Below, piece after piece: positions 31,705 through 39,339 of a stretch of DNA of 39,339 bases; position 1 is the stretch's first letter; the number at the start of each line of letters is the position of its first letter. A program made the translations under genes and the position numbers. The DNA is from Solirubrobacterales bacterium. GTDB lineage: Bacteria; Actinomycetota; Thermoleophilia; Solirubrobacterales; Solirubrobacteraceae. The stretch lies in contig JAOPZM010000091.1 in NCBI GenBank assembly GCA_025964115.1, positions 1 through 39,339 on the forward strand, given 5' to 3'. A model generated the notes under the pieces. The model did not search any database. It was not told the origin of the DNA and was given only the letters and a program-made list of their open reading frames with translations.

Positions 31705-33210
31705 TCAGGCCACGAGCTCCTCGGCGGCAGCCACCGCCGGCGTCCCGTTCCGGGAGAACTCCATCGCCTCGTCCTCGACCGAGCCGAAGCGCAGGCTGAT
31801 GATGTCCAGGGCGTAGTTCTGGTAGAGCCGCCACGGCGCCCGAGAGCCCTGTTTGGGGAATTTCTCGATCGAGCGTTTCACATAGCCGGAGGTGAGGTCG
31901 ATGAACGGCTCCTCGGTGACCGACGGGTCGCGGTTGCGCGGCGTGCACTGCTCATAGCCGTTCGCCGCCATGTGGTTGAGCATCCGGCAGATGTACTCGC
32001 AGGTGAGATCGCATTTGAGCGTCCACGAGGCGTTGGTGTAGCCGAACGCGAGCGCCAGGTTGGGCACGCCGCTGAGCATCATGCCCTTGTAGGTCATCGT
32101 CTGGGGCAGCTCGATCTCCTCGCCGTCGACGGCGATCTCCATGCCGCCGAACGCGAGCATGTTGAGGCCCGTGGCGGTCACGATCAGGTCGGCCTCGAGC
32201 TCTGTGCCGGAGGCGAGCCGCAGGCCCTTCTCCGTGAACGTCTCGATCTGATCGGTCACGATCGAGGCGCGGCCCTCGCTGATCACCTCGAACAGGTCCC
32301 CGTCGGGCACGAGGCAGAGGCGCTGGTCCCACGGGCCGTACTTCGGTTTGAAGTGCGTGTCGATGTCGAACCCGACGGGCAGCCGCTTTTCCTGCCCTTT
32401 GCGCAGCAGCGCCTTCACGAGCGCCGGCCTGCGGCGGCTGAGCTGGAAGCTCAGCATCGTCAGCAGCACGTTCTTCCAGCGCACGAGCGCGTACGCCCAT
32501 TTGGCCGGCAGCACACGCCGCAGGAAGTTGGCGATCGGGTCTTCGGCGGGCAGCGAGATGACGTAGCTCGGCGAGCGCTGGAGCATCGTGACGTGCTCCG
32601 CGCTCCGGGCCATCGCCGGCACGAGGGTCACGGCGGTCGCGCCGCTGCCGATCACGATCGCGCGCTTGCCCTCGTAGTCGATGTCGTCGGTCCAGTGCTG
32701 CGGGTGGACGATGCGTCCCTGGAAGCGCTCGCTGCCGGGGAGCTCGGGCGTGTAGCCCTCGTCGTAGCGGTAGTAGCCGCTGCACATCAGCAGGAAGCTG
32801 CAGCTCATCTGCACCGCCTCCTCCGTGTCGCTGCGCTGCGCCGTGACCGTCCAGCGCGCATCCTCGCTCGACCACTCGGCGCGCACGACACGATGGTGGA
32901 AGCGGATCTTCTGGTCGATGCCGTTGTCGCTCGCCGTGCTGCGCACGTAGCTGAGGATCGTGGGCCCGTCGGCGATCGCCTTGGCGTCCTCCCACGGCCT
33001 GAAGGAGTAGCCGAGCGTGTACATGTCCGAGTCCGAGCGGATGCCCGGGTAGCGGAACAGGTCCCAGGTGCCGCCGATGCAGTCGCGTGCCTCGAGGATC
33101 GCGTAGCTGCGCTCGGGGCAGTTCGTCTGCAGGTGATAGCCGGCGCCGACGCCTGAGAGTCCCGCCCCCACTATGAGCACGTCCACGTGCTCTGGCTCGA
33201 CATAAGCCAC
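31705..33210 (-). CDS. Flavin-containing (Baeyer-Villiger-type) monooxygenase, EthA-like
   Basis: A 501-residue two-dinucleotide-binding flavoprotein. The FAD site is GAGLSG (15-20), the NADPH site GSGATA (188-193). The Baeyer-Villiger signature F-x-G-x-x-x-H-x-x-x-W is FQGRIVHPQHW (163-173), ending W-T as in EthA-like enzymes rather than the usual W-P. These enzymes insert oxygen next to ketones using NADPH and oxygen, and also S-oxidise; the substrate is unknown. Start GTG 33210 (GTG-GCT-TAT), weak ribosome site. It is likely cytoplasmic. It is the last gene downstream of the PhzF/PNPOx-like pair on the minus strand and may be co-transcribed with them. Confidence 0.92.
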   Translation of the reverse strand: MAYVEPEHVDVLIVGAGLSGVGAGYHLQTNCPERSYAILEARDCIGGTWDLFRYPGIRSDSDMYTLGYSFRPWEDAKAIADGPTILSYVRSTASDNGIDQKIRFHHRVVRAEWSSEDARWTVTAQRSDTEEAVQMSCSFLLMCSGYYRYDEGYTPELPGSERFQGRIVHPQHWTDDIDYEGKRAIVIGSGATAVTLVPAMARSAEHVTMLQRSPSYVISLPAEDPIANFLRRVLPAKWAYALVRWKNVLLTMLSFQLSRRRPALVKALLRKGQEKRLPVGFDIDTHFKPKYGPWDQRLCLVPDGDLFEVISEGRASIVTDQIETFTEKGLRLASGTELEADLIVTATGLNMLAFGGMEIAVDGEEIELPQTMTYKGMMLSGVPNLALAFGYTNASWTLKCDLTCEYICRMLNHMAANGYEQCTPRNRDPSVTEEPFIDLTSGYVKRSIEKFPKQGSRAPWRLYQNYALDIISLRFGSVEDEAMEFSRNGTPAVAAAEELVA

Positions 33211-33259
33211 GGCGTCAGTCTACGCCACGGTTCACCACCCGATGAGTGCCGTGCGTCAC

Positions 33260-34162
33260 TCAAGCGCCGACGAACGCCCCGCCGGCCACGATCACAGCGG
33301 AGCCGCCGACCTCGACGCGCTCGATCCGCTCGGGCGAGCCCTCCGCCCGTGCGTGAAGCACGGAGGCGCGGCCGATCTCGGCGCCCTGGCGGATCTCGAT
33401 CTGCTCGCCGAAGGCGATGCGGCCGTGCCGGCTGAGATGCACTGCCAGCGGACCGGCGGCGGAACCCGTGGCGGGGTCCTCGGCCACGCCGAGCGCGGGC
33501 GCGAACATGCGAGTCTTCCATGACCCGCCCGAGCCGGCGAAGCAGCTGACGCACACCTCGCCGAGGTCGGCGAGCGCGCCCATGTCCGGGCGCAGCTGCC
33601 CCACGGTCGCCTCGCTGTCGAGCTGGACGTACACATGGACGGGACCGTTCGTGTAGGCCTCGACCGGCAGGCCCGAGCGCTCGACGCCCAGCGCGAGGAG
33701 CAGCTCGGCCCCGCGCTCGTAGGTCCGCCACGTGGGGATCGGCTGGCGCATCCGCCCGAACACGACCCGTCCGGCCTCGCGGGTGAGCTCGACGTGCACG
33801 AGACCGGCGCCCGTCTCGAGGACGACCGCGTCGCGCTCGAGCGCCGAGCCGGCGACGAGCGCGGCGCCAAGCACGGGATGGCCTGCGAAGGGCAGCTCGC
33901 GGGTGGGCGTGAAGATGCGAATCCGGCAGTCGCCCTGCGCCTCGGCGGGCAGCATGTGGACGGTCTCCGACAGGTTCAGCTCGCGGGCGAGCCGCTGCAT
34001 CGCCTCGGAAGAGACGCCGCGGGCATCGAGAAAGACGCCGAGCGCGTTGCCCTGCAGCGGCACGTCGCTGAACGCGTCCACGACGAGGTAGCGCCTGTGC
34101 TCGCCGGCCGCCCCTGCGGCGAGCGGATCGAACGCCGCCAGGCGGTCGAAGTCGCCGGCCAC
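33260..34162 (-). CDS. PhzF-family isomerase/epimerase-like protein
   Basis: A 300-residue PhzF-fold protein. The N-terminus has YLVVDAFSDVPLQGNALGVF, catalytic E66 in ELNLSETVHM, and the substrate loop RIFTPTRELPFAGHP (GHP at 94-96). The second half has the mirror motif EDPATGSAAGPLAVHL. In PhzF the Glu drives an isomerisation in phenazine synthesis, but most family members have unknown substrates and no phenazine genes are nearby. Cytoplasmic dimer expected. Start GTG 34162; this is one base from the upstream stop (TGA at 34164-34166), which strongly suggests translation from the same mRNA as the PNPOx-like gene. Confidence 0.9.
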   Translation of the reverse strand: MAGDFDRLAAFDPLAAGAAGEHRRYLVVDAFSDVPLQGNALGVFLDARGVSSEAMQRLARELNLSETVHMLPAEAQGDCRIRIFTPTRELPFAGHPVLGAALVAGSALERDAVVLETGAGLVHVELTREAGRVVFGRMRQPIPTWRTYERGAELLLALGVERSGLPVEAYTNGPVHVYVQLDSEATVGQLRPDMGALADLGEVCVSCFAGSGGSWKTRMFAPALGVAEDPATGSAAGPLAVHLSRHGRIAFGEQIEIRQGAEIGRASVLHARAEGSPERIERVEVGGSAVIVAGGAFVGA

Positions 34163-34163
34163 C

Positions 34164-35081
34164 TCAGCCGCGGCCCATCGCGCGCGCCTTCTTCAGGCCG
34201 CGCCGCGCGAGGTAGCCGTTGGCCAGCAGCAGGATCGTCTTGTTCGCCGGCGCACGGAAGCCGGTCTCGGTGTGCGGCGCGTAGACGTCCTCCTCCAGCC
34301 AGCCGGTGTGCTGACGTGCCTCGAGGCCGATCAGCTGGGCCTCATAGCGATGTGCGAGCAGCCCCGCGCGGCGCCCGCCGCCGGGCAGCCGCCCCTTGAG
34401 CTGGATGCCGGCGGCCGTGGCCGGCCCGACGCCGACCGGCACGATCATCGGAAAGCCGTCGCTGCCCAGGTAGCCGAGCAACGCGTGGGGAAGTGAGCTG
34501 ATGCGCTGCGCTGCGCGGGTGACGTCGATGCGCGGCCCCGATCCATTCTTCGGGGGAGCCTGGGAGGCGGGCTCGCCATGTGGTCGCGGCGTCCCGAGGA
34601 CGGTCGGCTCGCCGGCGCACGCGAGGTCGTGCCAGGAGATGACGCGCTCGACGTGCACGGTCACGACGACGCGGTCGCCGTAGTAGGCGCTGAGCCAGCG
34701 GTCCCAGAAGAGGCCTCTGCGCGGCTCTCCCATGAAGCGCGCCGAGGCCGGCCCGACTCGCTTCTCGAGCGTCTCCCGGTCGGGCTCGGTGTCGTAGCTG
34801 GCGGTGCCCTGCACGAGCACGAAGCGAGAGCCTGAGGCGAAGCCGTGCTCGCGCGCGTGGTAGGCGAGCGCGACACGTGGATTGTCGGAGATGCGGTCGA
34901 GCTTGCGGCCGAATCCCAGCGAGGTCGTGAAGCCAACGGTGGTGGCGGGACGGTCGCGCAGGCCGATCGGCGCGACCGGCGTCACGACCGTGCCGGCCGC
35001 CGGCGTCGCGTAGGCGAGCGCGGCGGTCAGGTCGCCGCCGATGATCTCGTCGTCGAGATCAGACCACACGCGAGCGACCAT
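34164..35081 (-). CDS. Pyridoxamine-5'-phosphate-oxidase-like flavin-binding protein, two-domain
   Basis: A 305-residue protein with two PNPOx-like split-barrel halves. The first (about 1-150) reads ALAYATPAAGTVVTPVAPIG, TTSLGFGRKLDRISDNPRVA and VLVQGTASYDTEPDRETLEK. The second (about 185-290) reads ISSLPHALLGYLGSDGFPMI, GRRAGLLAHRYEAQLIGLEA and WLEEDVYAPHTETGFRAP. In actinobacteria such proteins bind F420 or FMN and reduce small substrates; the cofactor cannot be decided by eye. A weak GAAG-type ribosome site precedes the ATG at 35081. It is divergent from the crotonase at 35188 and the first gene of a possible operon with PhzF and the monooxygenase. Confidence 0.75.
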   Translation of the reverse strand: MVARVWSDLDDEIIGGDLTAALAYATPAAGTVVTPVAPIGLRDRPATTVGFTTSLGFGRKLDRISDNPRVALAYHAREHGFASGSRFVLVQGTASYDTEPDRETLEKRVGPASARFMGEPRRGLFWDRWLSAYYGDRVVVTVHVERVISWHDLACAGEPTVLGTPRPHGEPASQAPPKNGSGPRIDVTRAAQRISSLPHALLGYLGSDGFPMIVPVGVGPATAAGIQLKGRLPGGGRRAGLLAHRYEAQLIGLEARQHTGWLEEDVYAPHTETGFRAPANKTILLLANGYLARRGLKKARAMGRG

Positions 35082-35187
35082 ACTTCAGAACGAGTCCGGG
35101 CGTTGACGGGCCGCGCCGCCGCCACCGGCGCCACGCCGCTCGCGCCCGAGGGGTACGCTCGAAGGGCAAGCTCTCGAGGGAGGAAAG

Positions 35188-35991
35188 ATGAGCGAAGTGG
35201 TGCAGTACGAGGTTCAGGACCGGGTCGCCCTGCTCACGCTGAACAGGCCCGAGCGCCTGAACGCGTGGACCGGCGAGATGCAGCGCGCCTACTTCGACGC
35301 GCTGGAGAGCTGCGCCGCCTCCGAGGAGGTACGCGTGATCGTCGTGACGGGCGCCGGGCGGGGCTTCTGCGCGGGCGCGGACATGCAGGAGCTGCAGGCG
35401 ATCGGAAACGGCGACGTCGACTCGGCCGCCAAGGCCCAGGATCGGCGTCCGCAGACCTTCCCGCTGTCGATCCCCAAGCCGATCGTCGCGGCGATCAACG
35501 GCCCCTGCGCGGGCCTGGGGCTCGTGCAGGCGCTTATGTGCGACATCCGCTTCGCCGCCGAGGGAGCGAAGCTGACGACCGCCTTCGCGCGGCGCGGGCT
35601 GATCGCAGAGCACGGCATCTCGTGGATCCTCCCACGACTGCTGGGGCCGGCCGCGGCGCTCGACCTGCTGCTCTCCGGACGGGTGCTGCTCGCCGAGGAG
35701 GCCCTTGAGCTGGGCCTCGTCAACCGCGTGCTCGTCCCGGAGCTCCTGCTCGAGGAGACGATCGCCTACGCACGCGACCTGGCCACCAACTGCTCGCCCG
35801 CGAGCATGGCGACGATCAAGCGCCAGGTGTACACGGCGCTCGAGCAGGACCTCTCGCAGGCGCTGGCCGAGGCCGACGGGCTGATGCTGCAGTCGTTCAC
35901 GGCGCCCGACTTCGCCGAGGGCGTCACGAGCTTCCTCGAGCGTCGCGACCCGCGCTTCGCTGTGCTGTCCGGCGCCGCCCTGTCCCGCTAG
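35188..35991 (+). CDS. Crotonase-fold protein (enoyl-CoA hydratase/isomerase family), atypical active site
   Basis: A 267-residue crotonase. Oxyanion-hole elements are GFCAGADM (59-66) and GPCAGLGL (105-112), with CDIRFAAEGAKLTTAF after them. In rat enoyl-CoA hydratase the catalytic Glu pair lies at GGGCEL and QPEI. By alignment the first is Val113 here and the second falls on Arg or Gly (RRGL); E141 (RGLIAEHGISWILPR) is a conserved acid of a subgroup that has this replacement. Simple hydration is therefore less certain than isomerase or other activity on an acyl-CoA. Start ATG 35188 with GGGAGGAAAG just upstream. It converges on the VOC gene; the stops share CTAG. Confidence 0.85.
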   Translation: MSEVVQYEVQDRVALLTLNRPERLNAWTGEMQRAYFDALESCAASEEVRVIVVTGAGRGFCAGADMQELQAIGNGDVDSAAKAQDRRPQTFPLSIPKPIVAAINGPCAGLGLVQALMCDIRFAAEGAKLTTAFARRGLIAEHGISWILPRLLGPAAALDLLLSGRVLLAEEALELGLVNRVLVPELLLEETIAYARDLATNCSPASMATIKRQVYTALEQDLSQALAEADGLMLQSFTAPDFAEGVTSFLERRDPRFAVLSGAALSR

Positions 35992-36701
35992 GTCCCGGCC
36001 GGCTCGAGCAGCCGCAGGCTCACGCCGCCGACCTCGACGATCCCGCGGTCGCCGCGCGAGCCCTCCACGGCGAACTCGACGACCCCCTCTGCGCGCCCAT
36101 CGGCGGCCTGGTCGAACACGACCTCGCCGCCGTCGAGTCTCAGCGACGGCCGCCCGCCGATGGAGACGGGAACCCCCAGCACCTCTCCCCACGTCGTGGC
36201 GACGGCGAGGGGGTCTTCGACGGCGACGGTGATCCCGGCGAGATGCCCGGCCGCCCCCTCGCCCCTCTGTCCGGTCCATTGCGGGCCGCCCCAGCGCCAC
36301 GTGCCGTAGGGCTCGGAGCGGTCGAGTGAGACGATCGCGCCGCGCATATCGGCGGGATGCAGATGGGTTCCGGAGATGTCAGGCAGGTCGATGCCCCAGA
36401 CGACGCGCACGCCGAGCCGCTCGGCGCGCTGCCTTGCGCCGTCGAGGTCCTCGATGTCGAAGATCACCATGTAGCCGCCGTCGCCGCCATGGCGCGCGAG
36501 CCAGCGCTCGGCGGCCGTGCCGGGCTGCTTCGGGGAGATCACCTCGAGGAAGCAGTCGCCGAGGGCGAAGACGGCGTTCTCGAGGCCGAACTCCGCGACC
36601 CCCGGATCGCGAAACGGCTCGCCGAGCTCGAGCGCGGAGCGCAGCGCCGAGGCCACCGGCTCGAGACCGGCGGCGACGATCACGGCCTGGCGCAGTCGCA
36701 C
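35988..36701 (-). CDS. VOC-superfamily (glyoxalase-like) protein
   Basis: About 237 residues of two glyoxalase/bleomycin-resistance/dioxygenase modules. The start VRLRQAVIVAAGLEPVASAL fits the first beta-alpha-beta unit. GLENAVFALGDCFLEVISPK and GGDGGYMVIFDIEDLDGARQ follow, then a second unit (AGHLAGITVAVEDPLAVATT, VVFDQAADGRAEGVVEFAVE, SLRLLEPAGT). VOC proteins bind metals for isomerisation, ring cleavage or sequestration; the reaction is unknown. GTG at 36701 is preferred from family alignment; TTG 36731 (GGCGGAG before it) and GTG 36722 are alternatives. The stop overlaps the crotonase stop on the other strand. Confidence 0.78.
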   Translation of the reverse strand: MRLRQAVIVAAGLEPVASALRSALELGEPFRDPGVAEFGLENAVFALGDCFLEVISPKQPGTAAERWLARHGGDGGYMVIFDIEDLDGARQRAERLGVRVVWGIDLPDISGTHLHPADMRGAIVSLDRSEPYGTWRWGGPQWTGQRGEGAAGHLAGITVAVEDPLAVATTWGEVLGVPVSIGGRPSLRLDGGEVVFDQAADGRAEGVVEFAVEGSRGDRGIVEVGGVSLRLLEPAGT

Positions 36702-36868
36702 CCTCGATCGAGGCTCTCCCACGACGGGCAAGACTACTCCGCCCGGCGATCCGCTCGCGCGGCGCAGCCATCGGCGTCTGGGGCGATAATCGCTTGATCG
36801 AGTCGCGCCCGTCCTCCCTCTCGCCTCCCCCGCCGGCGGGCGCCGGGCCCGGTCGCCGGGCTCGCCGC

Positions 36869-37351
36869 GTGGCCGAATGGGTGCTTCCCGCGAATAACCC
36901 GTCAGGGGTCATCTACGGGACGATCATGATGGGGGCGCTGCTCGCGGCCGAGAGCGGGCGCAAGGAGACCTACCTGGAGACGTTCGCCTCGGCGGTCATC
37001 GCCGCCTGGCTGTACTGGCTGGCCCACGCCTACGCGACGGTTCTCGGACGTCGCCTGAGCGCGCATGAGCCGCTCACTCTCGGAGGGCTCGCGCGCGGGC
37101 TGCTCCACGACTGGTCGCTGATCCGCGGCGCGGCGGTCCCGCTGCTGGCGCTGCTGCTCGCCTGGGCCACGGGCGCGGCCCAGCAGACGGCGGTGGACGC
37201 GGCGCTGTACAGCGTGGTGGCGAGCCTGGTCCTCTTCGAGCTCCTCGCCGGGATCCTGACGCGGGCGGCCCGCGCCGAGCTGGCGCTCGATGTCGGCGTG
37301 GGCCTGACGATGGGGCTGGGAGTGCTCGCGCTCCAGATCGTCCTGCACTGA
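36869..37351 (+). CDS. Multi-pass membrane protein (unknown function)
   Basis: About 160 residues with four to five hydrophobic segments: GVIYGTIMMGALLAA, FASAVIAAWLYWLAHAYATV, GAAVPLLALLLAWATGA, AALYSVVASLVLFELLAGIL and GVGLTMGLGVLALQIVL. Loops carry Arg/His/Glu (GRKETYLE, GRRLSAHEPL). No known transporter or enzyme motif is seen. The start is uncertain: GTG 36869 is used, TTG 36794 or GTG 36881 are possible, and no ribosome site is convincing. It stands alone between the divergent VOC gene and the tandem TetR gene, 66 bases upstream of the latter. Confidence 0.65.
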   Translation: MAEWVLPANNPSGVIYGTIMMGALLAAESGRKETYLETFASAVIAAWLYWLAHAYATVLGRRLSAHEPLTLGGLARGLLHDWSLIRGAAVPLLALLLAWATGAAQQTAVDAALYSVVASLVLFELLAGILTRAARAELALDVGVGLTMGLGVLALQIVLH

Positions 37352-37403
37352 CGCGTCCGCGCCAGAAAAACCGTTCAATGGATGAATCCGAGCAATTGGA
37401 CTG

Positions 37404-37417
37404 TATATTGACGCGAT
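37404..37417 (+). promoter_or_regulatory. Probable -10 just before the tandem-TetR start (leaderless mRNA)
   Basis: TATATT at 37404-37409 is 8 bases from the ATG at 37418, so transcription would begin at or next to the start codon. There is no ribosome site. The 50 bases upstream are unusually AT-rich for this DNA. No good -35 is seen. Confidence 0.5.
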
Positions 37418-38794
37418 ATGCCTGCAGACAAAAAGTTACTGGCAGTCGCGCGCGGCGGTGGTCCCGCGCCGGCCACCGCGCCGGCGAAGCCGCTCTACAA
37501 GCGCCTGCCCTCGGGCCCGCACCGGCTCGGGCGCGAGGAGGTCATCCGCCATCAACGGATCCGCATACACGGGGCGATGGTCGAGGCGGTCGCAGCGAGC
37601 GGCTTCGAGGGCACGAGCGTCAGGCAGGTGATCGCGCTCGCTGGCGTCTCGCGGAGGTCGTTCTACGAGCAGTTCGCCAACAAGCAGGAGTGCCTGCTGG
37701 CGACGTTCGACCTGCTGGCCGGCAACGCCGTGCGGCGCGCGGGCGACGCGTACCTCGCCAGCAACGGCTCGCTCGAAGAGCGCTTGCGCGCGGCGCTCGC
37801 CGAGTTCGCGCACGAGATCGCGAGGAACCGCAAGGCGGCCGGGCTCGTGATCCTTGAGACGCCGACGGCAGGCGTCCCGGGCCTGATGCGCCTGCGCCAG
37901 GCGACGGGCACGTGCGAGCGGATGCTCTGCAGGAGCTTCACGGGCGAGCGCGAGGCGAGCCCGCTCCCCGTCCCGGTCGTGAGGGGGATCGCCGGCGGGC
38001 TGCATGCGGCGATGTCGGCGTGCCTGCGCGAGGACCGCAGGGTGCGGGCCGCGGAGCTGACCGAGGAGATGGTCAGCTGGACGCTCCGCTTTCAGACGCC
38101 GGCCGCCGCCCGCATGTCCGAGCTGATCTCCGGGCGCGTCTCGCGGAGCATGCGAAACGGGCTGCCCGCACGGCCCGGGCGGCGCGCCGCGATCGCGAGC
38201 GCCGCGGACGATCGCGAGCGGCTGATGGAGAACGCCCTGAGGCTCGCAACCGTGGAGGACCTGCGCGAGCTCAGCGCGCCGCGCATAGCCGATGAGGCGA
38301 ACGTGTCGATCGACGCGTTCTTCGAGCTGTTCGAGAGCAAGGACGAGTGCTACCTGGCGGCGCTCGACATGCTCGCGGGCGAGCTGCTGCAGGTCACTGC
38401 CGACGAGGGGCTCGCCTCGGCCGACTGGCCCCGCGCGGTGCGACGGGCGATCGGCGAGCTGATGCGCTGCCTGGCCGACCGCCCGCACTACGCCCGGACG
38501 ATCGCCGCCGAGGCCTTCGCCGCGGGCCCGGACGCGGTACAGCGCAACGTCGAGCTCGCGAGGGCGCTCGCGACGCTCCTCACCGAGGGGGCCCCGGGCG
38601 AGCCGCCGGGCAGGCTGACGGTCGAGGGCGTCGGCGGGGCGATCTGGAACACGGTTCGCTGCCAGGTGGCCAGCGGCCGCGTGCAGCTGCTGCCCGCGCT
38701 CTCCGACTACCTCTCCTACGTCGTGCTGGCGCCCTTCATCGGAGCCGATGCCGCGGTCGAGGTCGTGAGCGAGGAGCGCCCGGCTCGCAGCTAG
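37418..38794 (+). CDS. Tandem TetR-family regulator (two TetR units in one chain)
   Basis: A 458-residue protein, about twice the normal TetR length. Unit 1 has an HTH at about 52-98 (VRQVIALAGVSRRSFYEQFA, then NKQECLLATFD) and a helical ligand-binding half to about 230. A linker (ARPGRRAAIASAADD) follows. Unit 2 has an HTH at about 270-318 (LSAPRIADEANVSIDAFFEL, then FESKDECYLAALD) and its own ligand-binding half to the C-terminus. The two units are similar in pattern but well diverged. A single chain could thus mimic a TetR dimer or bind two half-sites. It is likely leaderless. Target genes are unknown. It converges on the LapA-like gene through a shared CTAG stop. Confidence 0.88.
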   Translation: MPADKKLLAVARGGGPAPATAPAKPLYKRLPSGPHRLGREEVIRHQRIRIHGAMVEAVAASGFEGTSVRQVIALAGVSRRSFYEQFANKQECLLATFDLLAGNAVRRAGDAYLASNGSLEERLRAALAEFAHEIARNRKAAGLVILETPTAGVPGLMRLRQATGTCERMLCRSFTGEREASPLPVPVVRGIAGGLHAAMSACLREDRRVRAAELTEEMVSWTLRFQTPAAARMSELISGRVSRSMRNGLPARPGRRAAIASAADDRERLMENALRLATVEDLRELSAPRIADEANVSIDAFFELFESKDECYLAALDMLAGELLQVTADEGLASADWPRAVRRAIGELMRCLADRPHYARTIAAEAFAAGPDAVQRNVELARALATLLTEGAPGEPPGRLTVEGVGGAIWNTVRCQVASGRVQLLPALSDYLSYVVLAPFIGADAAVEVVSEERPARS

Positions 38795-39066
38795 CGGCGT
38801 TTCGCGGAGCGGCGGTCTGCGTAGTAGGTGAGGATGATCCCCACCAGCAGGGAGACGACGATCACGATGATCAGCGGCGCGTGACCCGAGCCGACGATCC
38901 AGTTGACTTTCACTTTCCCCGTGTTGAGCACCGCGAAGAGCGTGATGATGACGGCGAGGATCACGAGCGCCGCCGTGCGCGCCTGATCGCGTTTGCGGGG
39001 CCCGGCGCGCTTGGCCGGCTCCGTCGCCGGCCGGGCGCTCTCCGGATCTTCTGTGGCTGCGGACAT
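38791..39066 (-). CDS. LapA-domain small membrane protein
   Basis: A 91-residue protein with a charged N-terminal tail (SAATEDPESARPATEPAKRA, then GPRKRDQ) and two transmembrane helices (AALVILAVIITLFAVLNTGK, LIIVIVVSLLVGIILTYYA). The segment between, VKVNWIVGSGHAPL, carries the F-x-x-x-N-...-V-...-W/F pattern of LapA (YciS-like) proteins. In E. coli LapA-type proteins help control lipopolysaccharide assembly; a Gram-positive-type relative must do something else, and the role here is unknown. ATG 39066 is preferred over GTG 39072. The stop overlaps the TetR stop. Confidence 0.8.
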   Translation of the reverse strand: MSAATEDPESARPATEPAKRAGPRKRDQARTAALVILAVIITLFAVLNTGKVKVNWIVGSGHAPLIIVIVVSLLVGIILTYYADRRSAKRR

Positions 39067-39097
39067 GGCCACGTGCGATGTTACCCGCTGCGAGCGC

Positions 39098-39339
39098 TCA
39101 GGTGACGGTCGTGTTCGCGGCGTCGGCGAGCAGCTCGGCCTGCACCCATGGGCAGCCGATGGAGAGGTCCTCGACGCCGAGGGCGGCGGCGACGTTGAGG
39201 GTCATACCGTGGCGGAAGAAGTCATCCAGCGGCTCTGACTCGGCGCCGGAGAGCTCGCCGACCAGCTCGACCATCTCGGCGAAGCGGTGGCGCACGCTCG
39301 CGCGCACGACGTCGTCCTCGCAGGCCGCGTAGCACTGGT
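39098..39339 (-). CDS. C-terminal part of a TetR-family regulator (partial)
   Basis: The minus frame is open through the right edge (…QCYAACEDDVVRASVRHRFA) and ends at 39098 with LLADAANTTVT. The helices AEMVELVGELSGAESEPLDD and FFRHGMTLNVAAALGVEDLS match the ligand-binding tail of TetR-family proteins of the actinobacterial type with 'FF-x-x-GM-x-LNVAAA'. The HTH half lies outside the window. GTG at 39307 is only an internal codon. Confidence 0.7.
   Translation of the reverse strand, partial: QCYAACEDDVVRASVRHRFAEMVELVGELSGAESEPLDDFFRHGMTLNVAAALGVEDLSIGCPWVQAELLADAANTTVT

Overview
The window is about 39 kb of GC-rich, gene-dense bacterial DNA. It looks like an actinobacterium of the Thermoleophilia/Solirubrobacterales type. 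The reasons are high GC, frequent GTG starts, an F420/LLM-type oxidoreductase, an EthA-like Baeyer-Villiger monooxygenase, a UBP-type zinc-finger protein, and large secreted proteins built from Fn3-like repeats. The lineage is inferred from gene style; no rRNA is present.

Left part (1-3855): a partial secreted beta-helix protein, then a divergent SnoaL-like/membrane-protein pair, a 3' relic of an alpha/beta hydrolase, and small conserved proteins. These include a PH-like protein, a UspA-like protein and a 72-residue Xre regulator. The part ends in a tRNA-Thr(GGT) gene.

Candidate island (3811-8983): 47 bp of the tRNA-Thr gene, from anticodon loop to just past the 3' end, recur exactly at 8984-9030. 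This is the usual footprint of site-specific integration into a tRNA. The roughly 5.2 kb between the copies holds two regulator/hydrolase cassettes and long non-coding, apparently decayed DNA. One cassette is MarR with an epoxide-hydrolase-like enzyme; the other is LysR with an HSL-family esterase. No integrase is visible. The MarR/hydrolase intergenic region carries two matching 11-bp palindromes.

Middle part (9031-19170): a PAS/coiled-coil/GAF sensor without an output domain, a C-terminal relic of an LLM oxidoreductase, a UBP zinc-finger protein and an intact LLM oxidoreductase. Then come a secreted Ig-like/beta-propeller protein, a persulfide-dioxygenase-like MBL-rhodanese protein, a divergent adenine-deaminase-like amidohydrolase behind a strong promoter with a palindromic operator, and a stand-alone TrpB2.

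Right part (19181-39339): two giant secreted proteins (a 7-fold beta-propeller-like repeat protein and a phospholipase C/acid phosphatase) share a six-cysteine C-terminal module of about 228 residues that ends in the same residues. Between them lie an Xre protein, a GGDEF-EAL protein with a degenerate EAL half, and an Xre/MmyB-like regulator broken by a frameshift. The remainder is metabolic and regulatory: a YbdK-type carboxylate-amine ligase, a Baeyer-Villiger monooxygenase, a PhzF protein, a PNPOx-like protein, an atypical crotonase, a VOC protein, a membrane protein, a tandem-TetR fusion, a LapA-like protein and a partial TetR regulator.
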